From: Isoetes taiwanensis
Taxonomy: Eukaryota > Streptophyta > Lycopodiopsida > Isoetales > Isoetaceae
Length of the DNA stretch: 64,000 bases
Assembly (NCBI GenBank): GCA_021234155.1
Contig: JAJEKV010000083.1
Location: 898,332 to 962,331, forward strand
Reading direction: 5' to 3'
The notes under the pieces were generated by a model. It did not search any database and was not told the DNA's origin. It was given only the letters and a program-made list of their open reading frames with translations. Every line of letters begins with the position of its first letter. Position 1 is the stretch's first letter. Below, piece after piece: positions 54,030 to 64,000 of this stretch. The position numbers and the translations under genes were made by a program.

Positions 54030-56190
54030 TCTATCCTATGTTAAATGGTTCAATATTAAAGGTAGCATTAAAGACATTGTACATGGTTTTGCTCATTAGG
54101 GTTGGAGTCAAGTTTGGAATTCAAACCAATGGTCTGGCTTAGCGGTCGGATGGATCAATACAAATGTAAGATGCATCTGTAATGTGATATCGGTTCATAC
54201 AGGGTGTTTACGGAAGGATAGGATCAATCAAAATTTGAAATTTGAGTCGGTTTCTACAAATAAATATTCTACAATGTTTGGGTCAATCCAATTCTATAGT
54301 GATTTCACTGTAGCATAATAATTAAACTCAATGGTTTGATATTGCCTTCATAGATTGTTAGAGCATTCTTTGTAATATTGTTGTATTAAGTGGTGCCTTG
54401 TTAAGTGATCTAGCAATTGTTTGGTAATCTCCATAGATCTAAAGATTTCATGAAGCAAATCTTGAAATGATTTCCACTGAAGCTTTGCCAGTCTCCGCTA
54501 CAAATAGAAAATGATGATCATTCCATAGCCAACTCTTGCTCTGCTCTCTGCAAGATCACTCTGCTGCAAATGCAAGATCGTTCTTGCACAAGAGAATTCT
54601 GCCAGCAAACGCACTCTTCTATCGTGGCGCTACCATAAATGCATAAACCCAAAAACACCCATAGTAAACAAAAAGGAAATATTTCAAGAATTCCTAAAAC
54701 TTGTGGTTTACATGGAACCTAATACCAATTACTTTTAGGCATGGAAGCTTAATAGAATTGTATTGAGATGTCCAGATGAGAAATGGAGTCTAATTGCCCA
54801 CGTATAAGTGGATGAGGAAACGTGTAATAACAAGAGCAATAGGCAATGATTACTAACGAGAGCAATAGGCAATGATTACTATCTTATTGGGCACTGACCA
54901 ATATTATAATTCCGTTACAATTTCCATTTTCTTGGAAGGACATTTTCTAAATGTGATAAAGGGACTTGAATTGTTGTAACGTTTGCAATTCAAGGTTCAA
55001 GTGGCGCCGGGGGAGGGGGGGTATTTGTACAGAGATATATAGAAAAGATGCGGTGGCATGTGAGGCAAAATTTTAGGTGTTTACATTTATCTTTTTGGTG
55101 CATACCTCGAGGGTTTCAGGTATTTCAGATTTAGAAAGGAAGAGACAAGTTTAGAAAGGCCATTGCACTGGTGGATGTCGGCTGATCTTTGCTATTGTTA
55201 CCTGGAGATGGCCGCTTGTTGCTTTGACCTGCCTATTTTATCATTGAAGCAACCAGCTCCGAAGCGTTTTTGGAGGATGGCTATTTAATGTGAAGAAGGC
55301 CAGGTTAAGAGTCGTTTAGTTGAATGCGCTACTTGTGTTCAATGCACTAGCTATGTCCTTGTGTTGCTTGTCATCTTCTTGAATGCCTGCATATGCATGT
55401 TGCATGGGAATAGCCTCCCACTCTTTAAGGGGTAAACAAGCCTTTAGTTTGTGCTACATGCGCAAGGGGTTCGATTCCCTTGGCCTGAGTATCTTCTACC
55501 TGTTCTTCTCGTCTGCAGGAGAGGTTCGGTGGGAATATGCAGGGCTTTAGCTGGAAGCCAGGTATGTACCAAGGAGATGTATTGTATTATGGAAGTTCGC
55601 TTTGTATTTGGTTGCATTCATAAGGTTGAATTGACCCTAAGAAACAGAGCCACATAAGTGTTTGACCCCGTCAAACACTTACATGGATAGCTAATATTGA
55701 TCATCTTGGCATATCCCATGGAATATCCTTCAATCTAAGGGCTAAAAGTCCATAATACATGAGTGTCTATCTATAAAGGGAACAAAAGGGAGGCACAACA
55801 AGTTCATGAAATGAGTTAAGTTGTATGGGGATTTCTAGAGAAGTCCCTTTATGGGCTTACGAGTGGTGGCTTGGAGGAGCGGGTCTAGAAGACTTCCATT
55901 CCCAACACACTAACCTACTTCCATCATCCACAACATGATAACCAAGGCTAGCCTACCTCCATTCCCACAATAGGATAACACGTTATTTACTGGGGATCTA
56001 CCCAAATAGAAGTTATAAAAGTGGTATCTTTCTAACATGCAGCAAGTGCCAATGTCACATGCAACAAGCATTATTCGAAGCTCATATACAATGCTTTTGT
56101 TACGTTGTGTTAGTCCCTTTTATTAACACAACACACAAACAATTCTGTGTTTTTCTTCCGGCTGGCAGCTCTTCATTGATCGAACCTGAA
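54030..56190. other. Intergenic; possible retrotransposon flank and a tRNA-like B box
   Basis: The part near 54360-54660 could be the Copia relic's LTR (TTGTTGTATTAAGTGGTG, then a CTCTGC-rich stretch), but no paired LTR is seen. At 54838-54890 GAGCAATAGGCAATGATTAC is present twice in tandem. GGTTCGATTCC at about 55468 equals a tRNA B box, preceded by a SINE-like GTAAACAAGCCTTTAGTTTG. No full tRNA fold fits. No protein gene is supported. Confidence 0.4.
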
Positions 56191-56197
56191 TTAAGTT

Positions 56198-58027
56198 ATG
56201 GGACATTTTGTTGTTCTCCTAATTTTGTTGTGGGCTTGTGGGCTAGTGCACAGGTCTGAAGCCGGAGTAACAGAATGCTTACCGTCAGATCGGCATGTCC
56301 TGCTCAAATTCAAAGCTCAATTCAAGGCTTTTCCTATACAATTCTGTTACTGGAATTCAACTGGCCAATCTTGTTACCCTTCAATAAATCATGCAGACCT
56401 TCACAATCCGCGCATTAATCCAATTAATCTGGGCCCAGGATCTGCAATGTATACTTGGAATGGGACAAACTGTTGCAATTGGAGTGGGGTTAATTGCAAC
56501 CCTGGAACAGGGCGAGTAATTGGCCTTAATCTTTTTTTCTCCTACAATAGCCGAGATCGGGAATCTGCTCCCACTTCTGCGCTGGAGATTTTGGCCGACC
56601 TGCCGGATCTGGAAGAACTCAGTTGCCGATTTGCTTTAACAGGTCCCATTCCTCAATCCATATCCAAGCTAAGCAAGCTTAGGAAGCTTGATCTTTATTT
56701 TAACAAAGGCATCACAGGCGGCCTGCCGGAGTCCCTATTCGATCTCCCTCATCTGGAAGAACTTAATTTGCACCGCTGCAGCATTGGCGGAATTATACCT
56801 CCAAGCATATCCAAGCTTCAAAAGATCAAACATCTCATGCTCAGAAATACCCAGTTGAGAGGGGTAATTCCGCCAGCAATTGGGTTACTCCGAAATCTCG
56901 AAGGGTTGGATCTGGCAGAAAATTTTCTGGAAGGAAATATTCCTGAAAGTTTAGGCGATCTATCAGAGCTCAAAGGGCTTATGCTAGACCAGAATAAATT
57001 GACAGGTTCTATACCAGCATCTCTGGGGAAGCTCTCCAATCTGGCCGGATTAAGTTTGTCCAACAATCCGGGCATCAGAGGTACGGTTCCTTCCTCGTTC
57101 AAAAATCTGAGGGGATTATGGAGCTTGAAGCTGTCCAACATGGGTCTATCAGGTCTATTTCCTGATATATTTGAAGGAATTCCACATTTATTTGATATGG
57201 ATATCAGCAGCAATGCTTTCTCAGGTAGACTGCCGCCTTCTATTGGGCTCCTTGGCAACCTATTCTATCTGCATGCCAATAACAATTCTTTTTCTGGTGC
57301 CATTCTAGATGGGTTTGCTAAAAACTTGACCAATCTTTTAACTCTAGATCTGAGCTACAACAAACTTACTGGCCTGCCCTCTGACTTGAAGACCATACAA
57401 AACCTGCAGATCCTGAATTTAACCGGAAATGACTTTACCTTTGATTCCATCAAAGGCATATCTACTATTGGCAATTTAGAAAACCTTGAACTCAGACATT
57501 GCGGTCTCAGGGGTTCCATACCAGATTGGTTAAGCAGGTTGAACTGGAAGAAATTTTTCATTGATTTTGATGAACTTGAGAATGTTATAATCGATCTATC
57601 GTTCAACTCTATCACAGGAAGCATATCACCGGATTTTGGCAATATGGGTAATCTTGGCCAGCTCATTCTTAGCAACAACAAGATCTCTGGCAGCATACCA
57701 TCTATCTTTGGAAATTTAAGTCTTATGGAACGTCTGGATTTGTCAGGGAATAAGCTCTCAGGCCACATACCAACAAGTTTGGGGGATCTGCCTAATCTTA
57801 AATATCTAGATTTGTCAAGGAATATGCTGATTGGCTCAATTCCTGAGACATTCTCGAATTTGGTAGCATTAGATTTTCTAAATCTGTCATACAACAAACT
57901 AAGTGGAAAGATAGTAGGGGGGAAAGCATTGGCCAAGTTTGACACATCAAGCTTTCAAGGCAATTTGGGCCTTTGTGGCTTTCCTTTAGAAGTATGTGAA
58001 TTTGTGTTGTTGGAAGACTCTTTTTAA
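56198..58027 (+). CDS. Plant LRR receptor-like protein (extracellular LRR domain), intronless
   Basis: The 609-residue product begins with a signal peptide (GHFVVLLILLWACGLVHRSEA, cut near residue 22). A plant LRR N-cap (residues 24-100) ends in the cysteine pair WNGTNCCNWSGVNC. About 19 leucine-rich repeats of the 24-residue plant type (LxxLxxLxLxxNxLxGxIPxxL) fill residues 105-585. An N-L-G-L-C-G-F-P-L-E-V-C cap follows near 595. Such proteins bind ligands outside the cell, usually as receptor-like proteins with a partner kinase. Here the frame ends soon after the cap, with no membrane helix or kinase, so the product would be secreted, or a membrane part was lost. GTATGT at 57991-57996 could serve as a splice donor to a further exon. 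The start is the first ATG giving a signal peptide. The frame is intact, unlike the surrounding relics. Confidence 0.85.
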   Translation: MGHFVVLLILLWACGLVHRSEAGVTECLPSDRHVLLKFKAQFKAFPIQFCYWNSTGQSCYPSINHADLHNPRINPINLGPGSAMYTWNGTNCCNWSGVNCNPGTGRVIGLNLFFSYNSRDRESAPTSALEILADLPDLEELSCRFALTGPIPQSISKLSKLRKLDLYFNKGITGGLPESLFDLPHLEELNLHRCSIGGIIPPSISKLQKIKHLMLRNTQLRGVIPPAIGLLRNLEGLDLAENFLEGNIPESLGDLSELKGLMLDQNKLTGSIPASLGKLSNLAGLSLSNNPGIRGTVPSSFKNLRGLWSLKLSNMGLSGLFPDIFEGIPHLFDMDISSNAFSGRLPPSIGLLGNLFYLHANNNSFSGAILDGFAKNLTNLLTLDLSYNKLTGLPSDLKTIQNLQILNLTGNDFTFDSIKGISTIGNLENLELRHCGLRGSIPDWLSRLNWKKFFIDFDELENVIIDLSFNSITGSISPDFGNMGNLGQLILSNNKISGSIPSIFGNLSLMERLDLSGNKLSGHIPTSLGDLPNLKYLDLSRNMLIGSIPETFSNLVALDFLNLSYNKLSGKIVGGKALAKFDTSSFQGNLGLCGFPLEVCEFVLLEDSF

Positions 58028-58029
58028 TA

Positions 58030-58320
58030 GAGCTCTATGGCTGCAACTAGAATATAAATGACATGCACTCAAGGTTTGTCCAACACTTACGCAATTAGAG
58101 AGGAGGATGCATCTTTTTTGGCCCCACATCAAATCCTAATCGTGCTTCTACAGATATATGAAGTGGCTGCACTAGCATCATATATCTTAGAGGTACTAGA
58201 GAAACGTACACAATCGCTTGAACTAAGATGCCAAAAGGGCAGGCAGTTTGATGTAGGCTCGTCATTATCAAAGTTTTCTCCTCAAAAGAGGTTAGACAAT
58301 ACCTGATATGTATTTGAACA
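58030..58320. other. 3' flank of the LRR gene
   Basis: An 82-codon frame (58058-58306) has no recognisable motif. It may be 3' UTR or part of a further exon; nothing in it resembles a membrane anchor. Confidence 0.3.
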
Positions 58321-60050
58321 TTTTACCTTTTGCTATGAATTCTCTGCAACTTGATTTTCATCAGTAAGTTGATCACACTCCTCATTGATAATAACCTTAG
58401 GATGCTCAGACACTTGCAGAGTCAACTGATCCTGTTGAAGTGTCTTTTTTGAATGTTGACATGCCTCTAAGATAGGATTGGCATCTAGAGTAGGAATAGC
58501 CTAAGCAGGAATATTCATGATCTGAAGTTGCTTTTTCTTGTCTTGATTTTCTATAGTTAATGATCCACTCTTAATTTTGTTCTTGATTGAGAAGTTCATC
58601 AGGCTGTAAGAACACTGGATTTTGTCCTTAGTTTTAGCATCTTGAATGATTTTATTATAGGCTAAATTAGATTGAACAGGAACTTTGCCTTAACCAAAAG
58701 CTTAAGTTCATTTGCATGAATTGAATTTGAGTCCTTCCTAGTCAGGGAGTGGTAGTGCCCTGATTGTCAACCAACTCATTGAACACTTTATGTTGTTCCT
58801 GAGCTAATCTTTGCTTTTGGATCCTCTTGGAGCTTCCATTTACTCTTGTCCTCTTGAAATTATCACCCTCTAAAGTGGTTCTTAGTTGTTTTTTCCTCCC
58901 CAGTACTCAAATGGTCTTGTTTATTCTGCCCAAGACCATTATCTTTTATTTAGAAGGTCTGATCCCTAGATGTTCTATCCACAATCTGGCATTCAGATAT
59001 AGCATTATCTCCTGATGTAATTGCTGCATTTGTACTAGTACTTCTCTAACGTTCAGAATACTAAGAATGTCTAAAAACATTTTTGATACTATGAGGACAA
59101 TCCAGACCATCTCAGAGATAAAGAAGAATCTACACCAAAGGCATCTTTAAAGGGTATGGATAAAGGAATATCTTTTGACAGACCAAGTTGCACAAAAGAT
59201 CTAGGAGGCCTTGATGGAGAGTATTCAGTGGAAATGTAGGTATCAATTAAGTTGAAAAGGGACCTGAAACATTCTTCATCTCAGTAGATAGGATTCAGAC
59301 CGAAAAGAGATGTGGAAGCAATGCACAGGTTACTCATCTACTCACTATCAAGTCACTTTAAGAAGCAAAGTTGAAAAGTCCGTGGTTTGGAAAGAAATTA
59401 ATAGATGTCGAATTCCCACATTCAATCATAATATATTGAAAGTTAAGCCAGTAAGCAACATGAATAATAATACCCTTATGCATATTAAGAAGAAAGGCCC
59501 AAAGTTTGTCAAGTTTTATTCCACATAGAGAATTTTTTCATTTACATGAGGAACACCATATGGAATTGGCCTATGAATAACAGGATCAATGTCACGCAAG
59601 ACTCGAATCTCAGATAGAAACTTAATGTGATACAAGATCCGTGGAGCTCTTTTCTTGGAGCAGATTAGCAAAATTTCCAAAGAGAAATGAGTTCTTGGGA
59701 TTTTTCTGATAGTAATGAAGATGCTGAAGCATAAAAGAACAATCAGAAAGCGGGAGATCGGCAAAGGCATGGAGAATTGCAAATTTTTTAGGGTTATTAA
59801 AAAGGGAGATGGAATCCATAAGGGAAAGTGCAGGTGGAAACAGCAAAAACACATCAGGTGATTCTTGTTTTTCCCTGATCCAAAATTTTTGGTATCCATA
59901 TGAAGATTGGGCACATATGAGTCTAGAAATTGCTGGCCCTCTAAGGGGCAGCAGGGGATTGATCCAAATATTTGGATCAAATAGTGATATTTCGAAAATC
60001 CTGAGCTATTTTAGCCCAAAATCAAGAAAATAGGTGCTTTTGACATTTTT
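58320..60050 (-). mobile_element. Possible LINE ORF1-like relic
   Basis: Minus-strand codons in decayed frames read FKRTRVNGSSKRIQKQRLAQ and VFNELVDNQGTTTP near 58860-58750. They resemble the basic tail of plant LINE ORF1 proteins ahead of ORF2. A frame near 59850-59620 holds FADLPLSDCSFMLQHLH, reminiscent of the N-terminal domain of the same proteins. Stops are frequent and no zinc knuckle or endonuclease was found, so the call is weak. If right, the order 60.0 to 58.4 kb on the minus strand is N- to C-terminal. Confidence 0.35.
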
Positions 60051-60181
60051 TCCTTTTCCCCTCCCCTTACTCAATACATTTAATCTCAGTGCACTGTTTG
60101 AGGACATAACTGAGCGTGTGTATCCAAGATGTCTTGGAGAAAAGATCCTAGCAAATACACTAAAGTCGTGTCCAACAATGC

Positions 60182-60780
60182 ATGAAATGGCTTGTTAGGC
60201 AAAATCAACTCAGCAGAGCGGGCTTGAATGTGACTAAATGCTGGACATTGCTACATAATATGACATTCGTCTTCAATGGCGCCCTGCAGGCAACATTGAC
60301 AAAGTCATCCTCGCGTGCCACTCGAGCCCATCTACCTGTCTCAGTTCGGAGGCAATATAAAGCTGAGCAACTTGAAGTTATCAATCTGCAATTTCTAAGT
60401 AATAAACGTGTACAGAGTTGGCACTGCGGATCCCATGTAAGCATGGGGTTGATCTAATCGTAACCTGTTCTAAGACACTAGTATCCCAAAGCTTGGTAAG
60501 GAAGCAAGTATCAAGGTATTCTCGCAAGAGCGATGGTGATCCTCCTCAGTTTCTACCTATATGCACATGTGCTTTTGCACACTCCATGAGATTGATCTCA
60601 CCCCTCCTTCTAGCAGGTTTTGAGGCACTGCGGACCCATAGCCATTGTGTAAGCCAGGTTGGAGAGACGATCATTGCCCATATCAACTACCTTCTAGAAG
60701 TAGATAATGTGGAGTCGAGTGCGGTTTGCTATAAATGTAAGACACATGTCTCCTGCAAAAGAATCTGGTAGAGTGCTCGA
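60182..60780 (-). mobile_element. LINE 3'-end relic (post-RT zinc-binding region)
   Basis: The minus-strand frame 60444-60205 reads LRTETGRWARVAREDDFVNV then ACRAPLKTNVILC. It matches the pattern LRTxTGRWxRxxRxxRxCxxC...ExExHxxxxC at the C-terminus of RTE/Jockey-like LINE proteins, with some cysteines lost. It could be from the same class as the GC-rich LINE at 45.3-48.1 kb. No reverse transcriptase is visible upstream. Confidence 0.45.
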
Positions 60781-60784
60781 CTGG

Positions 60785-61146
60785 GTTGCCAGGGATATGA
60801 TCGGGCCCCAGATTCTCGACTTCATACAAAGGAATGGGTTCTACCAAAGTCCTGAACAAGTGTGATAGATGAGCCCAATTATATAGCTCTGCCTTTAGCT
60901 GTTTATTTTATATCGCATATAGTGTCATCCCTAGTTGGATGGAAGCAACCCAGTATATGGTAGTAGGAAATTCTATGTCCGTGTTCTTGTAGGTGGGTGC
61001 GTAGCACATTTTGCCTTTGATAAGTTCAGGAGGAAAGCCTCGGATGGCATGTATATTGTTGCTAGACGCGCTTTTAAGCTTTTAAGTTGCATAATATTAA
61101 CAAACAGACTTGCATAAGAAAACAACTTAAAGCATTATACCCTAAT
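60785..61146. other. Intergenic, no gene supported
   Basis: Only short frames without motifs are present. The stretch separates the LINE relic from the TIR element at 61147. Confidence 0.35.
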
Positions 61147-61870
61147 CGTAATCCACATTAGGGTGAGATTACTGGTATTTTTTATCTCTTTTCAAATCCA
61201 TTATTCTGTCTCCGATATTTCTGCAGCGGCGCCGCTAAGAACCATTTTCTCTGCTAGCGCATCTTTCGCCGGATTTGGCGTTGAAGCTTCCTTCTCCGAT
61301 CTCGCTTCCTTCAACCATCTCTGATCTTCGCCGATAAACAGAGATTGCCGCGATGATCTTCATACTTGCAGAGCAGAGATCTGCCGATTCTGCCTCCTAT
61401 CTGCCGATTCTTGCAAGCATGAGCGAGGATTCTACCTCCTGTCTGCCGATTCTGCCTCCTATCTAACCGATTCTTGCAAGCATGAGTGATTCTTGCAAGC
61501 ATGAGCGAGGAGCAGAGGAAGCATAAAGAATTTTTTCAAGTATTCCTACGTCCATAGCACCATAGCAACGCTCTTGAATCCTTGAATCCAGGCACTCCTT
61601 GAATCTGTAAGAAGAAAATCGAAGCTCATTAGTCGTCGTGCCCCTTTGCCGGACCTGTGAGAATTGCAAATACCTCTTATTTTTTAGTATCTCTCTGATT
61701 TTCGCCATAGCCGCAGATGATCTTCGCCCTCAAGAAAGCCCCAGAGGTAACTGTATGGGAGTACTGGAGCAGCTAGAAAAACAGAGAAAGAGAAAGCCCG
61801 ATCTTCGCCATAGCCGCCATAGCCAGGGAAATTTTTGCAGGGACGTAATCTCACCCTAATGTGGATTACG
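61147..61870. mobile_element. TIR element with 26-bp perfect inverted ends
   Basis: CGTAATCCACATTAGGGTGA followed by GATTAC at 61147-61172 is the exact reverse complement of 61845-61870. The 724-bp element is GC-richer than its flanks. It contains tandem words GCCGATTCTGCCTCCTATCT and GATTCTTGCAAGCATGAG between 61380 and 61510. No coding sequence is visible, so it is non-autonomous. A matching target duplication was not found. Confidence 0.75.
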
Positions 61871-61873
61871 TCC

Positions 61874-62010
61874 GGGAAAGTGCACCTCTCGGAATATTCC
61901 CTCGGGAATATTTTCTCGGCGGGCGCTTCTGCTCGCCGCTTAGGCGCCATCGTCTGGCCTCTGCCGCCTTTTAAAAATTCTCGAGGAATTTCCTCGAGGT
62001 GCACTTTCCC
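61874..62010. mobile_element. 137-bp hairpin MITE
   Basis: GGGAAAGTGCACCTC at 61874-61888 and its exact inverse at 61996-62010 bound a CpG-rich insert with two further small palindromes, GGAATATTCC and TCGAGGAAATTCCTCGA-like. It abuts the TIR element at 61870, three bases away. Confidence 0.65.
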
Positions 62011-62811
62011 TAGTACATAAACCTGATTGTGAAGAGTGATAGACGCATTATATGTCATAAAAACTTTAGCATAATCTCTTTTAAATGGGTGTTTAATTTG
62101 TACACTCCAGTCCAAGAACATCACATGAAAACACATGAGAGGAATTACCTCTCAGCATTGAAAATTCAAAATTTGCTGCTTGCAGGATATTACTCACTCG
62201 TACTCACTCATTATTGGTTCAAGAGAAGCATAGTGGCGAAAGAACCGGATGACATTAATGGAGACCTTGCAGTACAAATTAGTGAAAAGTCTCCAAAAGA
62301 AATGAGTTAAGAGGAAAGGGAGCAAAAGAACCATATGCCATTAATGGAGCCCCTGTAGTACAGATTAGTGAAAAGTTTCCAAGCAGAGGAAAAGGTGCAA
62401 ATCGACTTCATAAGCATAAGCACTGCCAAAAGTGTTCGATTAAGCATGCCGGCTTGAACAAGGGCGCCAAGACTGAACAGCAACAGAGGCAACAAGGAGA
62501 TTTAACGGCCATACCACGTTTAGGCCAGCAAGAGGGTATACAAAGGTATATGCTGGCATATACCCAAAAAATTCGACGTATACTCACATAAGGGTTTGCC
62601 CTTAAAGTTAGCAAAATACACTTAAAAAAACAAGGTGTTCCAGTAAAGAGTAAGATTTTTTGTGCCCTAAAAAAACAACTCAAATTTTAACTCTAATTTG
62701 GACACAGACTCCTGCCTACAGACTCCCAAATTTTAACTCCAAATGACACAGACTAACTGTGCAGATTAAAAAAAGAGATATAAATGGATCCTAACAAGAT
62801 TTCATCGCTTG
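62011..62811. other. 3' flank of NOL9, no further gene supported
   Basis: The near-duplicate words CAAATTAGTGAAAAGT.TCCAA and ACAGATTAGTGAAAAGTTTCC (62275-62375) repeat with AT.CCATTAATGGAG. The right end should hold the NOL9 3' UTR and polyadenylation site, but no clear signal was fixed. Confidence 0.4.
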
Positions 62812-63832
62812 TTAGTCTCGGCACATGACACCTGATCCAGTACCCTCGACTAAAAGAGAATTTTGAGACAAGTACGGACAGGTATAGCCATCCACCTGCA
62901 AAGCAAACAAAACAGAAACTCAGATTATTAACGATTATCTCAATCAAAATTTCTTTCCTTTTCACTTTGACCTGAAGAAGAGGTATTGGAATTTCTATTT
63001 TGCCATGTAAGATTGCATTTACTTGTTCCAAAGTTTCCAATGGTACGGGGGTTACTATATAAAGGATTCCCTTCAACAGATCGACGCCTCTCACAATACC
63101 TGAATGAAATGTGGAAGTTATATGGAGGCAACAAATGAACAACTAATACCAAAAGTTCACTAACCAAAGCCAACACATTCTGGTAGGGGAGGCTTCTTAT
63201 CCGGTTCCATGAAAAGACTGTCCTTAGAACAGATTCCCAGGCCCACTAGCCGAGCATTTATGCTCTCAAGATTTTTGCATTGTTCAACCTGGCCAAAACA
63301 AATTCGCGAACACATAAGACATAAGATGATTATCATAAGGCCTTAAGACTTACCTGGCTTTGCAGCTGAATGATGGAAACATCCCGAATTGATACTTCGT
63401 ATGGGATACTACGGACAAAAGCTCTTGCAACTTCCTTGTAGACATGCCGCTCTTTGCGAGGACGTAGAACTGGCCTTTCACCAAAATAGGCAAGAATACG
63501 TGAAGAACGTAAGTCGGCAGCATTCTTCTTGATTGGCTTACTGCATTGGCATGTTCAGAGGGTTCAAATGCATGCATCTCTGATTGAGAAGCAGCAAACA
63601 ATGTTTATCTAGACTATGAAGGAGAGGAACTAGAAAAGCTGAAAAACTTACACTAAAGAATCTTTGGCAGTGACCACACTCTCAACATGCAAGGTCACGG
63701 TCGTACTGCTTCCTGTTTTATCCCAAAACTGGCCATATGGTAGATTATCGCTAGTTTTATCAGAGGTCATGCTGATGACATGAGTAGGTCTAGCATAGGA
63801 GAGCAGATCAACCAAGACATCATAGCCAATAC
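62812..63832 (-). CDS. NOL9: Polynucleotide 5'-hydroxyl kinase NOL9/GRC3-like, last five exons (5' part outside window)
   Basis: Five exons keep frame across GT-AG introns: 63832-63652 (GYDVLVDLLSYARPTHV), 63540-63354 (RPRKERHVYKEVARAF), 63288-63165 (NLESINARLVGLGICSKDS), 63099-62972 (GIVRGVDLLKGILYIVTPVP) and 62895-62812 (VDGYTCPYLSQNSLL, TAA at 62812). The exon phases agree at every junction. The segment CVGFGIVRG...LYIVTPVP...(I)xxPxxLLQ is the C-terminal signature of NOL9/GRC3 proteins (plant example AT5G11010, from memory). These phosphorylate RNA 5'-hydroxyl ends during pre-rRNA ITS2 processing with LAS1, in the nucleolus. The P-loop kinase exons must lie beyond 64000. The frame is intact, so this is a live gene. 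Confidence 0.88.
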
Positions 63833-64000
63833 CTATCAGAATCGCAGGCCAATAAGAATCTTAGAGACTTCATTAGTGACCAGGAAAAACATCCTGGAAG
63901 TCCGGCAGCCTTCCTTGACAACACCCAACATGAAGCAAAAACACACTGAGATACCTTAGACAATTACACCATATTATTCACATTTATTGCCCCAAGAAAC
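63833..64000 (-). other. NOL9 intron sequence at the window edge
   Basis: The minus strand upstream of the acceptor TGATAG at 63833-63838 shows no codon pattern and should be intron. The preceding exon is outside the window. Confidence 0.5.

Noticed and set aside
55420-55490. tRNA or tRNA-derived SINE suggested by GGTTCGATTCC
   Set aside because: Only the B box is convincing. No acceptor stem, anticodon arm or A box at the right distance could be paired.
1-64000. rRNA genes, telomere arrays or organelle DNA
   Set aside because: No rRNA segment, TTTAGGG array or plastid/mitochondrial gene order was seen.

Overview
The window is nuclear DNA of a land plant with a large, repeat-rich genome. 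The plant-only signals are a MIR156/157 hairpin, a plant-type LRR receptor-like protein, plant LINE, Gypsy, Copia and hAT relics, and exons resembling the plant NOL9/GRC3 gene. The style of the elements would suit a fern, lycophyte or gymnosperm, but I cannot choose between them. Most of the window is AT-rich decayed transposon sequence. The host genes I can support are the microRNA gene (about 0.6-0.7 kb), the intronless LRR gene (56.2-58.0 kb) and the last five exons of NOL9 (62.8-63.8 kb).

The main result is a nest of elements between about 11.4 and 38.8 kb. The outer layer looks like a two-gene DNA transposon. Gene A (minus, 33106 to 12989) encodes a DUF7869-like, transposase-like protein. 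Gene B (plus, about 33.4-37.6 kb) encodes an unrecognised protein with a ParB-like motif. The two genes diverge from a shared spacer and are flanked by inverted arms carrying a 16-bp palindrome, GGTATAAATTTATACC. Gene A is cut in two by a 17.3-kb insertion (14699-32043). That insertion has imperfect terminal inverted repeats beginning GGGGTTCAC and a target duplication of about 12-16 bp that falls inside gene A.

The inserted element carries its own decayed multi-exon gene (31474 to 25203, minus). This belongs to an apparently undescribed transposase-like family with an N-terminal domain, zinc fingers and a C-terminal core. It also carries captured, partly duplicated exons of the spliceosomal/snoRNP protein SNU13 (NHP2L1). 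Two later insertions sit inside it: a full-length L1-type LINE (17801-24666, 14-bp target duplication) between SNU13 exons 3 and 4, and a 2.0-kb solo LTR (28401-30423, 5-bp target duplication GATGC) inside the first coding exon of the transposase-like gene.

Outside the nest, a repeat family occurs three times (about 2.1, 9.6 and 48.8 kb). Its internal hairpin keeps base-pairing although the stem sequences differ, which is covariation. Other elements are a MITE at 4.6-5.0 kb, an inverted-repeat foldback at 15.9-16.5 kb, a hAT pseudogene at 38.8-40.8 kb and an ABCC transporter fragment near 43.2 kb. A GC-rich LINE with a (CTTC)n tail lies at 45.3-48.1 kb and a 1.55-kb homopyrimidine tract at 49.2-50.7 kb. 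Gypsy and Copia relics follow at 51.7-54.0 kb, then LINE relics at 58.3-60.8 kb and two TIR elements at 61.1-62.0 kb.
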